Below, one piece after another: positions 42,323 through 50,621 of a DNA stretch of 64,000 nucleotides. Source of the DNA: Parvularcula sp039818345 (GTDB lineage: Bacteria; Pseudomonadota; Alphaproteobacteria; Caulobacterales; Parvularculaceae); the NCBI GenBank assembly GCA_039818345.1, contig JBCBUC010000005.1, positions 1 through 64,000 on the forward strand, in the 5' to 3' direction. Numbering within the stretch: position 1 is the first letter of the stretch; every line of letters begins with the position of its first letter. Under the pieces are notes generated by a model. That model did no database searches. It saw only the letters and a list, made by a program, of their open reading frames with translations, and was not told the origin of the DNA. Both the position numbers and the translations under genes were made by a program.

Positions 42323-42871
42323 ATGATCAATCACATCCGTACAGGTGTTATCTTAGGTGCAGCTGTGCTGGTCACAGCTATCGGGAGCGCGCTTGCGGCG
42401 CCCATCACCTATACAATCAGTGCTCAGTTCGATAGCGGTATCACAGCTTTCGGTACATATGATTTTGATGCGGATCTCTTTGATATACTTCTGCGAAACG
42501 GCGATGAGGCGTTCTCGAACGTAAACGTCACGACGTCCAATGGTCTCGTCTTCAATACCGTCAACCCATCATCGGCCGGAAATGAGACTTTCATCTTTTT
42601 CGCTCAAAGCAGCACCGCTGCGGATGGTGATCGTCTGTTCGCAGCTGATTTGGATGGTGTTATGACCAGCGCTGGCGGTACTTTCAGCATCGTCGCTCCC
42701 GGGTACTCCTTCCTTGGGACCCGAGCACCCAGTCTTACAAACGTCTTTAGGGACAGTAATATTGTCTCCGGCATTGTCTCATCAGATCCCGCTGCTGTTC
42801 CAATCCCAGCGGCTGCACCGCTCTTTGTAGGAGGCTTGCTTGTCCTGATGCGCCGCTGTCTGAAGTTTTGA
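42323..42871 (+). CDS. CTERM-tailed secreted protein (second in tandem)
   Basis: 182 aa with GGGGGGG 11 nt before the ATG, 17 bp after the previous gene. Signal peptide ending ALAA, beta-rich middle with YDFDADLFDILLRNGDEAF, tail VPIPAAAPLFVGGLLVLMRR plus CLKF. Same sorting logic as its neighbour, and one operon with it. Sequence similarity to the neighbour is limited to the two ends. Confidence 0.65.
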   Translation: MINHIRTGVILGAAVLVTAIGSALAAPITYTISAQFDSGITAFGTYDFDADLFDILLRNGDEAFSNVNVTTSNGLVFNTVNPSSAGNETFIFFAQSSTAADGDRLFAADLDGVMTSAGGTFSIVAPGYSFLGTRAPSLTNVFRDSNIVSGIVSSDPAAVPIPAAAPLFVGGLLVLMRRCLKF

Positions 42872-43004
42872 GTGGTCGCTTTTGAACAAGCCATTCCTTC
42901 CCTGATCGTTGTTGCCCCGAAAGGGAGGGGATCTATCGAAGAGTGTCAGCTTTGTTGGTCCAGTGCGATCAACAAGGCCGCAGGTGAATGCCAGGAGGGG
43001 CGGC

Positions 43005-45515
43005 TTAGAAACTGCCTGACACGGCTATACCGACCGTTAGAGGACGCAGTGGCGTCGTCTGATCAACGCTCGAGAAGCTGATGTTGTTCCCGAAGGCAAA
43101 ACGGTCGCCTTGTGCATCTAGGAGGTTGTTGACGAAGAGATCGAACCGCCATGGGTCAACGGAATAGCTCAACCTTGCATTGACCTCGGTAAAACCATCG
43201 GTCGTTGGTGTTTCATCAGCAAAGAGAATATCAGATCCACTAATATGACGATAGCTGATGTTCATTTTAGGATTGTTTTGCCCCAGTCGCGGTAGAGCGA
43301 AGGACAGATTGGCGCCAGCGATCACTTCTGGCACGGACGGCAGAGATGCGCCCTCGCTGCCATCAAGAAAACTCTCAGGATCAACCAATTCGCTGTGGTT
43401 ATAGACGAAGGATGTTTCAAGCCGAGCCCCTCGTGGGAGCGCGAACGAGTTCTCTAAGTCGATTCCCGTCAGCTTCGCATCCCCGGCATTAACGACAAAC
43501 ATCTGCCCTGAGGGGAGAATTTGATCCGATTGAATGTCAGACCAATCGATATGAAAGACAGCAGCATTGATCCTTATACGGTCATCATGGTTCCGATATT
43601 TCAAACCGAATTCGGTGTTCCATACAGTATCCGACTCAAACTGGGTGGGATCGATATCCAGCCCTTCATCAACCTCAAGCGCGCCTTCGCCAAAAATCTC
43701 GGGGTTGATGAGGGAGAAGCTCACAGCTTGATCTGACAGCACCTCCATGTTCCCTGGAACGAAGATTGCTGCTGGCGTGTTGAAATTGAGTCCGCCGATG
43801 CGCTGCCCGCGGGTTGATTGAGCATAGACGTTCAGTGTGGGGTCAACCTTCCAGACAATAGCGACCCGCGGGGATAGACTGTTCTCAGAACGGCTGCTTT
43901 CCAGTCGATCAACACCATCATTGAAGATACCTCCAGCTGTCGCCAGAGCCTCCAAGTCGGTGTGCTGAGCGCGTAATCCTAGGGTGAAGTCGAGATCCTG
44001 TCTTGCCGACCAAACGGTTTCCCCAAAAACGGCCAATTCTGTGGTGTCTTGTTTGTAGCCTGACGTGAAGACATCGCTTCCGAACTCAAAATCAAAAAGC
44101 TGGCTGTTGCTGACTTCTTCTCGTGCGAGGACGTGAACCCCGGAAAGCCACGTCATCGGACCAAACGAGCCCTGGGCCCGCGTTTCATGCACCAATGCGG
44201 TGATGTCGCGCTGTTGAGACAAGTTTTGCCGGATCAGTTCGGTGAGGTCGCCGAATTCCGTCTCGAACGTCACCAACACACTGGCATCAGAGAGGCTATC
44301 AGTCGACCGATCAGTATAACTCGTGACGCTCGTCAACGTAACGCCGCTCAGTTCTTGAGCAAGTTTGACTGACCAAAGGTCAAAAAGATCTTTATACGGC
44401 TCGCTAAACTCGATTGATCGAGTAAGGTCGTCATTCGCATATTGTGTATCGCTGCTATCAACATCGGTACGCGAATAAGTGGCATCGATGGTGGTCTTAG
44501 GTGTCGGTTGATAGCGAAGGACAGCTCTAATGCCTTCTTCAAGGGTAAGATTGATATTGTCTTCGCCCTGGATTGCATTATCGATATATCCACCCGCTTC
44601 GTTGCGGTAAGCCGTGACCCGCACCGCCAACTGGTCCTCAACAATTGGCAGGTTGATGACGGCGTCGGCGCTGTAGCCCGGGGCCCCACCTTTGGTGGTT
44701 CGACCTTCGATCCGGTATTCTTGTTCGATAGATGATAAGTCGGGCGCTGAAGGAATAAATCGGATCGCACCGCCAATATTGCTCGCACCGAAAAGAGAGC
44801 TTTGGGGTCCTTTCAAGACTTCCACCCGTTCAAAATCAAAGACTCTGACCGCGGGCGCGGTGTCGTTGAAGGCGAGCGGGGTATCACCGAAGTAAACGCC
44901 GACCGTTGACTGCGAGCGATCGGCAAATGATCCATCGGCAAGACCGCGGATGAAATATTTGTTCCGTCCAGGGCCTAAATTCGTGGTCGAGAAGGAGGCG
45001 ATAGGGCCACTGAGTTCCGTCGCGCTTGTGATCCCGCGCTGGCGCAAGTCTGCTTGACCGAGAAGACTAATCCCAATGGGAAGATCCCTTGGGTCAGCTT
45101 CCCGTTTGGTCGCGGTGACAATGATTGTGTCGGCTGGTTCGAGCGGGGTTTCGGCTGGCGGGGGCGTTGGCTCGCGTTCGACAAGGCGGAAAACCCTCGG
45201 CGTCACTTCCAGTACGGTGATCGGTGCATGGCCAACCGCTTGTTCGAGGGCGCCGGCTGCATCTTTCGGCCGAAGAACCCATTCGCTTTCATGGCCCTGG
45301 AGATCCACCTCACCGAAATCGACCGATACGCTCCACTCAGCGGCAATCGCTTCGATTGCTTGGTCGAGTTGTTGGGGTTCAAGCGCTCTTACAACGGCCG
45401 TTTGGGCCGATGCGCTTTGCAGGCAGGCGGTAAGAGTCCATAGGGCCCCGAACGCCGCGGAGCGTCGCAAAAAACACGCTGCTTCTTTCAATGCCCGTCG
45501 CCGTCCCCGCCTCAA
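43005..45515 (-). CDS. TonB-dependent transducer with STN domain
   Basis: 836 aa. After the signal peptide (SASAQ) comes an STN domain (about residues 45-115: ALEPQQLDQAIEAIAAEWSV, ITVLEVTPRVFRLVER), the signalling part that contacts FecR. A TonB-box-like DTIIVTATKREADP, the plug (VEVLKGPQSSLFGASNIGG) and the barrel follow, ending VGIAVSGSF. Ligand binding outside is passed to FecR and so to the sigma factor. The start overlaps the fecR stop by 4 bp. Ligand not deducible. Confidence 0.9.
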   Translation of the reverse strand: MRRGRRRALKEAACFLRRSAAFGALWTLTACLQSASAQTAVVRALEPQQLDQAIEAIAAEWSVSVDFGEVDLQGHESEWVLRPKDAAGALEQAVGHAPITVLEVTPRVFRLVEREPTPPPAETPLEPADTIIVTATKREADPRDLPIGISLLGQADLRQRGITSATELSGPIASFSTTNLGPGRNKYFIRGLADGSFADRSQSTVGVYFGDTPLAFNDTAPAVRVFDFERVEVLKGPQSSLFGASNIGGAIRFIPSAPDLSSIEQEYRIEGRTTKGGAPGYSADAVINLPIVEDQLAVRVTAYRNEAGGYIDNAIQGEDNINLTLEEGIRAVLRYQPTPKTTIDATYSRTDVDSSDTQYANDDLTRSIEFSEPYKDLFDLWSVKLAQELSGVTLTSVTSYTDRSTDSLSDASVLVTFETEFGDLTELIRQNLSQQRDITALVHETRAQGSFGPMTWLSGVHVLAREEVSNSQLFDFEFGSDVFTSGYKQDTTELAVFGETVWSARQDLDFTLGLRAQHTDLEALATAGGIFNDGVDRLESSRSENSLSPRVAIVWKVDPTLNVYAQSTRGQRIGGLNFNTPAAIFVPGNMEVLSDQAVSFSLINPEIFGEGALEVDEGLDIDPTQFESDTVWNTEFGLKYRNHDDRIRINAAVFHIDWSDIQSDQILPSGQMFVVNAGDAKLTGIDLENSFALPRGARLETSFVYNHSELVDPESFLDGSEGASLPSVPEVIAGANLSFALPRLGQNNPKMNISYRHISGSDILFADETPTTDGFTEVNARLSYSVDPWRFDLFVNNLLDAQGDRFAFGNNISFSSVDQTTPLRPLTVGIAVSGSF

Positions 45516-46459
45516 CGAAGACTATAGGCTACACCATCTCGTTCTACCACCAGATCAAGCGCAGCGGCGAGATCAGTAGAAATTTGCTCTGGGGTCTCCA
45601 GCAGCAACAGGCCCCGAAATGTTCGTCCTGCGGCCTGCGGCGCCACGACCAGGACGTCCTGACCAAAATAGCGATTGACCGACTTTGCGATTTCATAAAG
45701 CGAGTGATGCTCGAACCGAAGCTGTCCAGTCTCCCAGGACGCATAAGCATCTCTCTCGAAGGTCATGATCTCAAATCCATCTGTCGCAGACGCTTGGATT
45801 CGATGGCCCGCCTCAACGCGGTACTCGTCATCCGCTGTTCCGGTGAAGGTGATCACGCCTTCGGTCACTGTGACCTGCATTACGCCGTCCCGGTTCAGCA
45901 CCTCAAACTCTGTCCCAACAACGGTGATGGTTCCGCTGCTGAGCTCAACCGTGAAAGGTCGGTCTTTATCTGGTTCGACCGAAAAGTATCCTAGGCCCCG
46001 AAAATCGGTGATCTGTCGATTGGCGTCGTCCCACTGAACGGCTGCTGTGGTGCCCGGCGCCAATCGGACGCTGCTGCCGTCTTCTAAGGCGACGTTCTGA
46101 GGCGACGAGGCCGAAGCCACCACAATGGATGGGGGGGGTGTTGGCGACGAGGGCAGGAGCCAGGTCACGGCAAACACAAGAGCAACAACGGCAGCGGCGG
46201 CGGCGGGCAGGAGCTGCCATCGTTCATGGGGGTTGTTTTCGTTCGCTGGCTCTTTTGCTTCGACCGCGAGCGTATCGAGGTCAGTTTCCATCCTCTCCAG
46301 CATGGCAAAGACGTCGAAATGCTGAGGGTCCGAGGTGAGCCACGCCAGGAACGCCTCGTTGTCTTCCGGCGAAGAGGCGTCGTCAGCCATTCGACCGTGC
46401 CAATAAAGGGCTTGGTCGCGAAGCTCTTCGCTCACATCTTGCCATTCGCCTTGGGTCAT
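45512..46459 (-). CDS. FecR-type anti-sigma/regulator
   Basis: 315 aa. N-terminal DUF4880-like cytoplasmic part (LRDQALYWHGRM, DNEAFLAWLTSDPQHFDVF), one membrane helix (AAAAAVVALVFAVTWLLP), then the periplasmic FecR domain (VALEDGSSVRLAPGTTAAVQ, YFSVEPDKDRPFTVELSSGT) and a C-terminal DUF4974-like part (AKSVNRYFGQDVLVV). It holds or activates the sigma factor in response to the STN receptor. Coupled by 4-bp overlaps to both neighbours. Confidence 0.92.
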   Translation of the reverse strand: MTQGEWQDVSEELRDQALYWHGRMADDASSPEDNEAFLAWLTSDPQHFDVFAMLERMETDLDTLAVEAKEPANENNPHERWQLLPAAAAAVVALVFAVTWLLPSSPTPPPSIVVASASSPQNVALEDGSSVRLAPGTTAAVQWDDANRQITDFRGLGYFSVEPDKDRPFTVELSSGTITVVGTEFEVLNRDGVMQVTVTEGVITFTGTADDEYRVEAGHRIQASATDGFEIMTFERDAYASWETGQLRFEHHSLYEIAKSVNRYFGQDVLVVAPQAAGRTFRGLLLLETPEQISTDLAAALDLVVERDGVAYSLR

Positions 46460-47019
46460 TGCTCTTCGCTTTCCCTATCCTGACGAGGCTGCGCTGAGTT
46501 TTCCTCCATCTCGTACCTTTGACGATTTTTAAGAAGAAACTTCATCGCTTTCATTATGTGCTTTTCAATGGTGCTCCGACTGAGGCCTGTCTGTTGCGCA
46601 ACTTCGGCATGCGAGTAGCCATGGATGCGATGGAGAACAAAGGCTCTGCGTACTGTAGGACCCAATTCCTCAAGTGCCTCAATGGACTCTTGCAAATCAG
46701 CGCGGGCGAGAAAGGCCGCCTCTGGATTTTCTGCGTGCGAGGTGGGGCGTTGTCTTAACTCTGCCCACTGATGCTCCCGATGCTTCCGGGCTTGAGAAGA
46801 CCGATGTCGGTCGATCGCAATATTGAGGCTGACCTTGATTAAATAGGCACCTGGGTTTTCGACGGCTTCGTGGGGCGGGTTTTCGACCAGTTTCAGAACC
46901 GCCTCTTGGACAACGTCCTCAGCTTCCTCCCAGCTTTTTATTCGGCGCGCGATGAAGCGCACCGCAATGAGACGATGCTCATTGGTCAGCTCAAGTTTGG
47001 AAAGAGGGGAATCTATCAT
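46456..47019 (-). CDS. ECF sigma factor (FecI-like)
   Basis: 187 aa. Region 2 RLIAVRFIARRIKSWEEAED and VVQEAVLKLV, region 4 VRRAFVLHRIHGYSHAEVAQ and GLSRSTIEKHIMKAMKFL. With FecR and the STN receptor it forms a cell-surface signalling operon that would activate the receptor gene and perhaps its own. Divergent from the DUF1800 gene. Confidence 0.92.
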   Translation of the reverse strand: MIDSPLSKLELTNEHRLIAVRFIARRIKSWEEAEDVVQEAVLKLVENPPHEAVENPGAYLIKVSLNIAIDRHRSSQARKHREHQWAELRQRPTSHAENPEAAFLARADLQESIEALEELGPTVRRAFVLHRIHGYSHAEVAQQTGLSRSTIEKHIMKAMKFLLKNRQRYEMEENSAQPRQDRESEEQ

Positions 47020-47145
47020 CGCCCCACGTTTATCAGCGGTCGTAAAAAAAGCCCACCTCGGTGGTGGAATTTCGCGTTGTACTCCGTCTTACCGGACAAA
47101 AGCACTCAAAGGGTACTGAGTTCCTTTGTTGGTGGGAGTCTAGTC

Positions 47146-49038
47146 ATGCGTGTTCACCTTAAATGCTATCAAGCGTTGTTGCTGGCTATGTCCGTTTCCA
47201 TCCTTTCTGCTTGTGAGGGCGGCGGCGGAAACCCGGTGTCTGATACACCGCAGCCTGACAGCAGCGAACCGCCGGCAGCTCCGGTGCAACCGCCGGTTTC
47301 GCCACCGCCGCCTGCCGGGGTCGGTGATGGTGCTTTTGCAACGCCCCAATCGACCTCTCGCTTTTTGACGCAAGCCACATTTGGTCCAGCGCCATTAGAG
47401 GTCTCGACCCTTACGGGAACGTCAGCATCGCAATGGTTCGTCAACGAACTGAGCAAAACGGCAAGTCTACACGTACCGCAGATGGAGGCTTATCGCTCTT
47501 TGTTTGCTGATCCCCGCGAAGACTTTCCCGTTATCGAGCCTGATGTCGCATCGTATATCTTCTGGAAAAACACGATCGACGGAAACGATCAACTCCGTCA
47601 ACGGATGGCTTTTGCCTTATCGCAAATATTTGTGATTTCGAACCAGAGTGACAACATCCTGTCAGATTACGCAGAGGGCATGGCCTATTATCAGGACGTG
47701 CTCATTCAGAACGCGCTCGGAAATTACCGCGATCTCATTGAGGATGTGACCTACGCGCCGGCGATGGGTTTCTACCTGACCTATATTGGAAACCAAAAGG
47801 CGGATGCGACAATCGGTCGGCGTCCTGATGAAAACTACGCGCGCGAAATCCTTCAGCTGTTCTCGGTGGGGTTGGTTCAACTGCAACCCAATGGCGAACC
47901 GGTTTTGGGCGCGGACGGTCAGCCCGTCGAAATCTATGACAACAGTGATATCACCGGTTTGGCCAAGGTTTTCACGGGTCTTGATCTTGTGGGGATCGAT
48001 CGTTCCGTCACGCCGACGCTCTTGAACGCGTTGGCGGATACCGCCGAGCTTGAACGAAATTTTCTGATGCCGATGGCGGTCTTTGAAAGTCGTCATTCGC
48101 CTCTTGCTAAGGATTTTCTCAACTGCTCGATCGCGGCCGGGACGTCCACCGCCCAGAGTATCGATTTGGCTCTAGATTGCATTATTGCCCATCCGAACGT
48201 CGGACCGTTTGTATCCCGCCAATTGATCCAGCGTTTTACCACCAGTGATCCGAGTCCAAACTATGTCCAACGGGTGGCCGCAGCGTTTGATGCAGGCCAA
48301 TTCAGCTTGCCCGATGGAACGGTCGTGGGCGATGGCCGAAAAGGGGATTTGTCGGCGACCGTGGCCGCCATTCTGTTCGACGCTGAAGCCCGCGGCGCGT
48401 CATCCTTGACCAACACACAGTTTGGGAAAGTTCGTGAGCCCCTTTTGCGGTTTACCCATTGGGCAAGAGCCTTTGATGCCGACGCTACACGCCCAGAACT
48501 TGGAAGCACCCTCTACGATCTTTCCGGACCGACCCGGCTTTCCCAACACCCCTACCGGCCGCGCTCCGTCTTCAACTTTTATCGGCCAGGCTATGTGGCG
48601 CCGGGAACGACGTCGGGATCATTGGGCATGACCGTGCCGGAGCTTCAGATTGTCAATGCTTCCACCGTCACGGGATACCTCAATTTCCTCTCGTTCTTTA
48701 CGCTCGATCAAAAGGTCAATCGTCCTATCACGGAGCTAGAAGGGGACGTTCGTTCCCGTTTAGGTAAGCTTTCCTTCACACAGTCCGAACTTCTCCAGTC
48801 GTTTACGCCCGACTACACGGATGAAATCGCTATTGCCAATAACGCTTCAGCCCTGGTGGAACACCTCGACGATTTGTTGGCCTACGACACGCTGTCGGCT
48901 GAAACCAAAGCAGACATCGTCGCCGTCTTGAATGCCGCGCCGCTACAAGACCCAAGCAGCACATCCGAGCTGAAAGAGCGCGTGGGTCTCGCCATTTTCA
49001 TGGTGATGACGTCCCCTGATTATCTGGTTCAGCGTTAA
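47146..49038 (+). CDS. DUF1800 lipoprotein
   Basis: 630 aa from MRVHLKCYQ, the first ATG with a signal sequence: lipobox ILSACEGG. A Pro-rich linker (PPAAPVQPPVSPPPP) leads to the DUF1800 domain with FLTQATFGP, ENYAREILQLFSVGL and YRPRSVFNFYRPGYV. The open frame reaches back to 46870 but that part overlaps the sigma-factor gene and has no signal sequence. DUF1800 proteins occur next to DUF1501 proteins in many bacteria, as here (4 bp apart); role unknown, outside the cytoplasm. Confidence 0.85.
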   Translation: MRVHLKCYQALLLAMSVSILSACEGGGGNPVSDTPQPDSSEPPAAPVQPPVSPPPPAGVGDGAFATPQSTSRFLTQATFGPAPLEVSTLTGTSASQWFVNELSKTASLHVPQMEAYRSLFADPREDFPVIEPDVASYIFWKNTIDGNDQLRQRMAFALSQIFVISNQSDNILSDYAEGMAYYQDVLIQNALGNYRDLIEDVTYAPAMGFYLTYIGNQKADATIGRRPDENYAREILQLFSVGLVQLQPNGEPVLGADGQPVEIYDNSDITGLAKVFTGLDLVGIDRSVTPTLLNALADTAELERNFLMPMAVFESRHSPLAKDFLNCSIAAGTSTAQSIDLALDCIIAHPNVGPFVSRQLIQRFTTSDPSPNYVQRVAAAFDAGQFSLPDGTVVGDGRKGDLSATVAAILFDAEARGASSLTNTQFGKVREPLLRFTHWARAFDADATRPELGSTLYDLSGPTRLSQHPYRPRSVFNFYRPGYVAPGTTSGSLGMTVPELQIVNASTVTGYLNFLSFFTLDQKVNRPITELEGDVRSRLGKLSFTQSELLQSFTPDYTDEIAIANNASALVEHLDDLLAYDTLSAETKADIVAVLNAAPLQDPSSTSELKERVGLAIFMVMTSPDYLVQR

Positions 49039-49042
49039 GGAC

Positions 49043-50446
49043 ATGAAGATGAAAGCCAATCGACGAGAGTTTTTTAAAGGCATCGGGGCCAGCGCCATGG
49101 CCACTGCCGCCTTCGCCGGTCGTCCAGGATTCTTTAGCGCCCATGCCGCCGATACATCCGGGTACAAGGCGCTTGTCTGCGTCTTTCTTTTCGGTGGGCT
49201 TGATAATTATGACCTGTTGGTGCCTTACGATACCACATCATACGGAGAGTTTCAGGCGGCGCGTCCTTCTCTTCTCAGCCAGTATGGCAGCTCAAGAGCG
49301 CGGAGTTCTTTATTGGCTTTGAGCCCTTTAACCAGCTCCGCATTGGGAGGAAGGCAAGTTGCCCTGCCGCCGGAGATGCCTCAGCTCAAGTCACTGTTCG
49401 ATGCGGGCAACGCCGCGTTCGTTGCCAATGTGGGTCCTTTGATTGAACCGATCACGCTGACACAGTTTCAAAATGGTTCAGCGCGCGTGCCTGCGCGGCT
49501 CTTCTCCCATAATGATCAGCAGACGACATGGAAGGCCAGTGCGCCTGAAGGTGCCCAGTTCGGATGGGCGGGCCTCTTCGCTGATGCCGTTCTCGCTGCC
49601 GGCGCGAATGGCAGCTCTCCACAGTTCACAGCGATCACCGTGGATGAAGCAGGGCCGTTTCTAACGGGCCGTCAAACAGCGCCCTATCGGATTAGCGAGG
49701 CCGGTGCCCCCGAAGTGCGGGTCTTTGAGGAACTCGCGATGTCGTCGACGCCAAAATCTGCAGAGTTTAGTAGCATGCTGCGTAGTAATCTCGGCGCGTC
49801 GCAATTTGTTGGTACCCACGTTCTAGAACAAGATATGGCATTAAAAGTATCCAATGGTCTTTCCACCAATGATACGTTTTCAAATGCCAGAGCATCCATT
49901 AGTCCGCTGAGCACCGCTTTCGGTGAAGGGGGTCTCTCCGCTCAGCTGAAAGCGGTGGCCGAAACCATCAGTATCAGGAGCCAATTGTCCGCGACGCGGC
50001 AGGTTTTCTTTGTGGGTCTTGGCGGTTTTGATACCCATTCGGCCCAGGCTTTTTCCCTGCCGCCTCTGCTGACCGAACTGGATAGCGCGATCGGCGCTTT
50101 CCAGGCAGCCATGGCTGAGCTGGGCGTTGTCAATGACGTGACGTTGTTCACCGCCTCTGATTTCGGTCGTACACTATCAGTCAACGGAGATGGGACAGAC
50201 CACGGATGGGGCGGCAACCATATCGTGGTGGGCGGATCGGTGATGGGCGGCGATATCTACGGCTCCGTTGCGCCTCCTGTTCTGGGCAACAGCCTCGACA
50301 CGGGGGCGGGGAGGGTGATCCCAAGTCTGGCTGTTGAGCAATATGCCTCGCAACTTGGGTCCTGGTTTGGACTGACCAGTTCAGAGCTTGCCACAGCGCT
50401 GCCGAACCTTCGCAATTTTGATCAAAACACGCCCCGATTTATCTAA
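49043..50446 (+). CDS. DUF1501 protein, Tat-exported
   Basis: 467 aa. Tat signal NRREFFKGIGASAMATAAFA, then the DUF1501/sulfatase-like core: VFLFGGLDNYDLLVPYD, FSHNDQQTTWKA, FVGLGGFDTHSAQAF and DHGWGGNHIVVGG. It has an alkaline-phosphatase-like fold with metal-binding Asp/His residues but no assigned activity. Partner of the upstream DUF1800 lipoprotein. Confidence 0.85.
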   Translation: MKMKANRREFFKGIGASAMATAAFAGRPGFFSAHAADTSGYKALVCVFLFGGLDNYDLLVPYDTTSYGEFQAARPSLLSQYGSSRARSSLLALSPLTSSALGGRQVALPPEMPQLKSLFDAGNAAFVANVGPLIEPITLTQFQNGSARVPARLFSHNDQQTTWKASAPEGAQFGWAGLFADAVLAAGANGSSPQFTAITVDEAGPFLTGRQTAPYRISEAGAPEVRVFEELAMSSTPKSAEFSSMLRSNLGASQFVGTHVLEQDMALKVSNGLSTNDTFSNARASISPLSTAFGEGGLSAQLKAVAETISIRSQLSATRQVFFVGLGGFDTHSAQAFSLPPLLTELDSAIGAFQAAMAELGVVNDVTLFTASDFGRTLSVNGDGTDHGWGGNHIVVGGSVMGGDIYGSVAPPVLGNSLDTGAGRVIPSLAVEQYASQLGSWFGLTSSELATALPNLRNFDQNTPRFI

Positions 50447-50621
50447 AGCCACCGACCGATGTCACCGGCGTTGGTCAGCGCCCGTTTGGCCACAAACCAA
50501 ACATGAAATCTTTCTTAAAAAAATCTCTCGAACTGTAGAGGTATTGCGGAGGCCACTCCGTCTCTCGAACGAACAACGCCCCTCTCTCCTCCAACACGCG
50601 GCGGGGGAGGGAGAGGGCTTG

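Noticed and set aside
46870..47145. Upstream extension of the DUF1800 gene
   Set aside because: It overlaps the sigma-factor gene on the other strand; the lipoprotein signal sequence begins at 47146.
50388..50621. Upstream extension of the autotransporter frame
   Set aside because: It overlaps the end of the DUF1501 gene and has no signal-peptide features; the GTG at 50622 has a purine-rich site before it.
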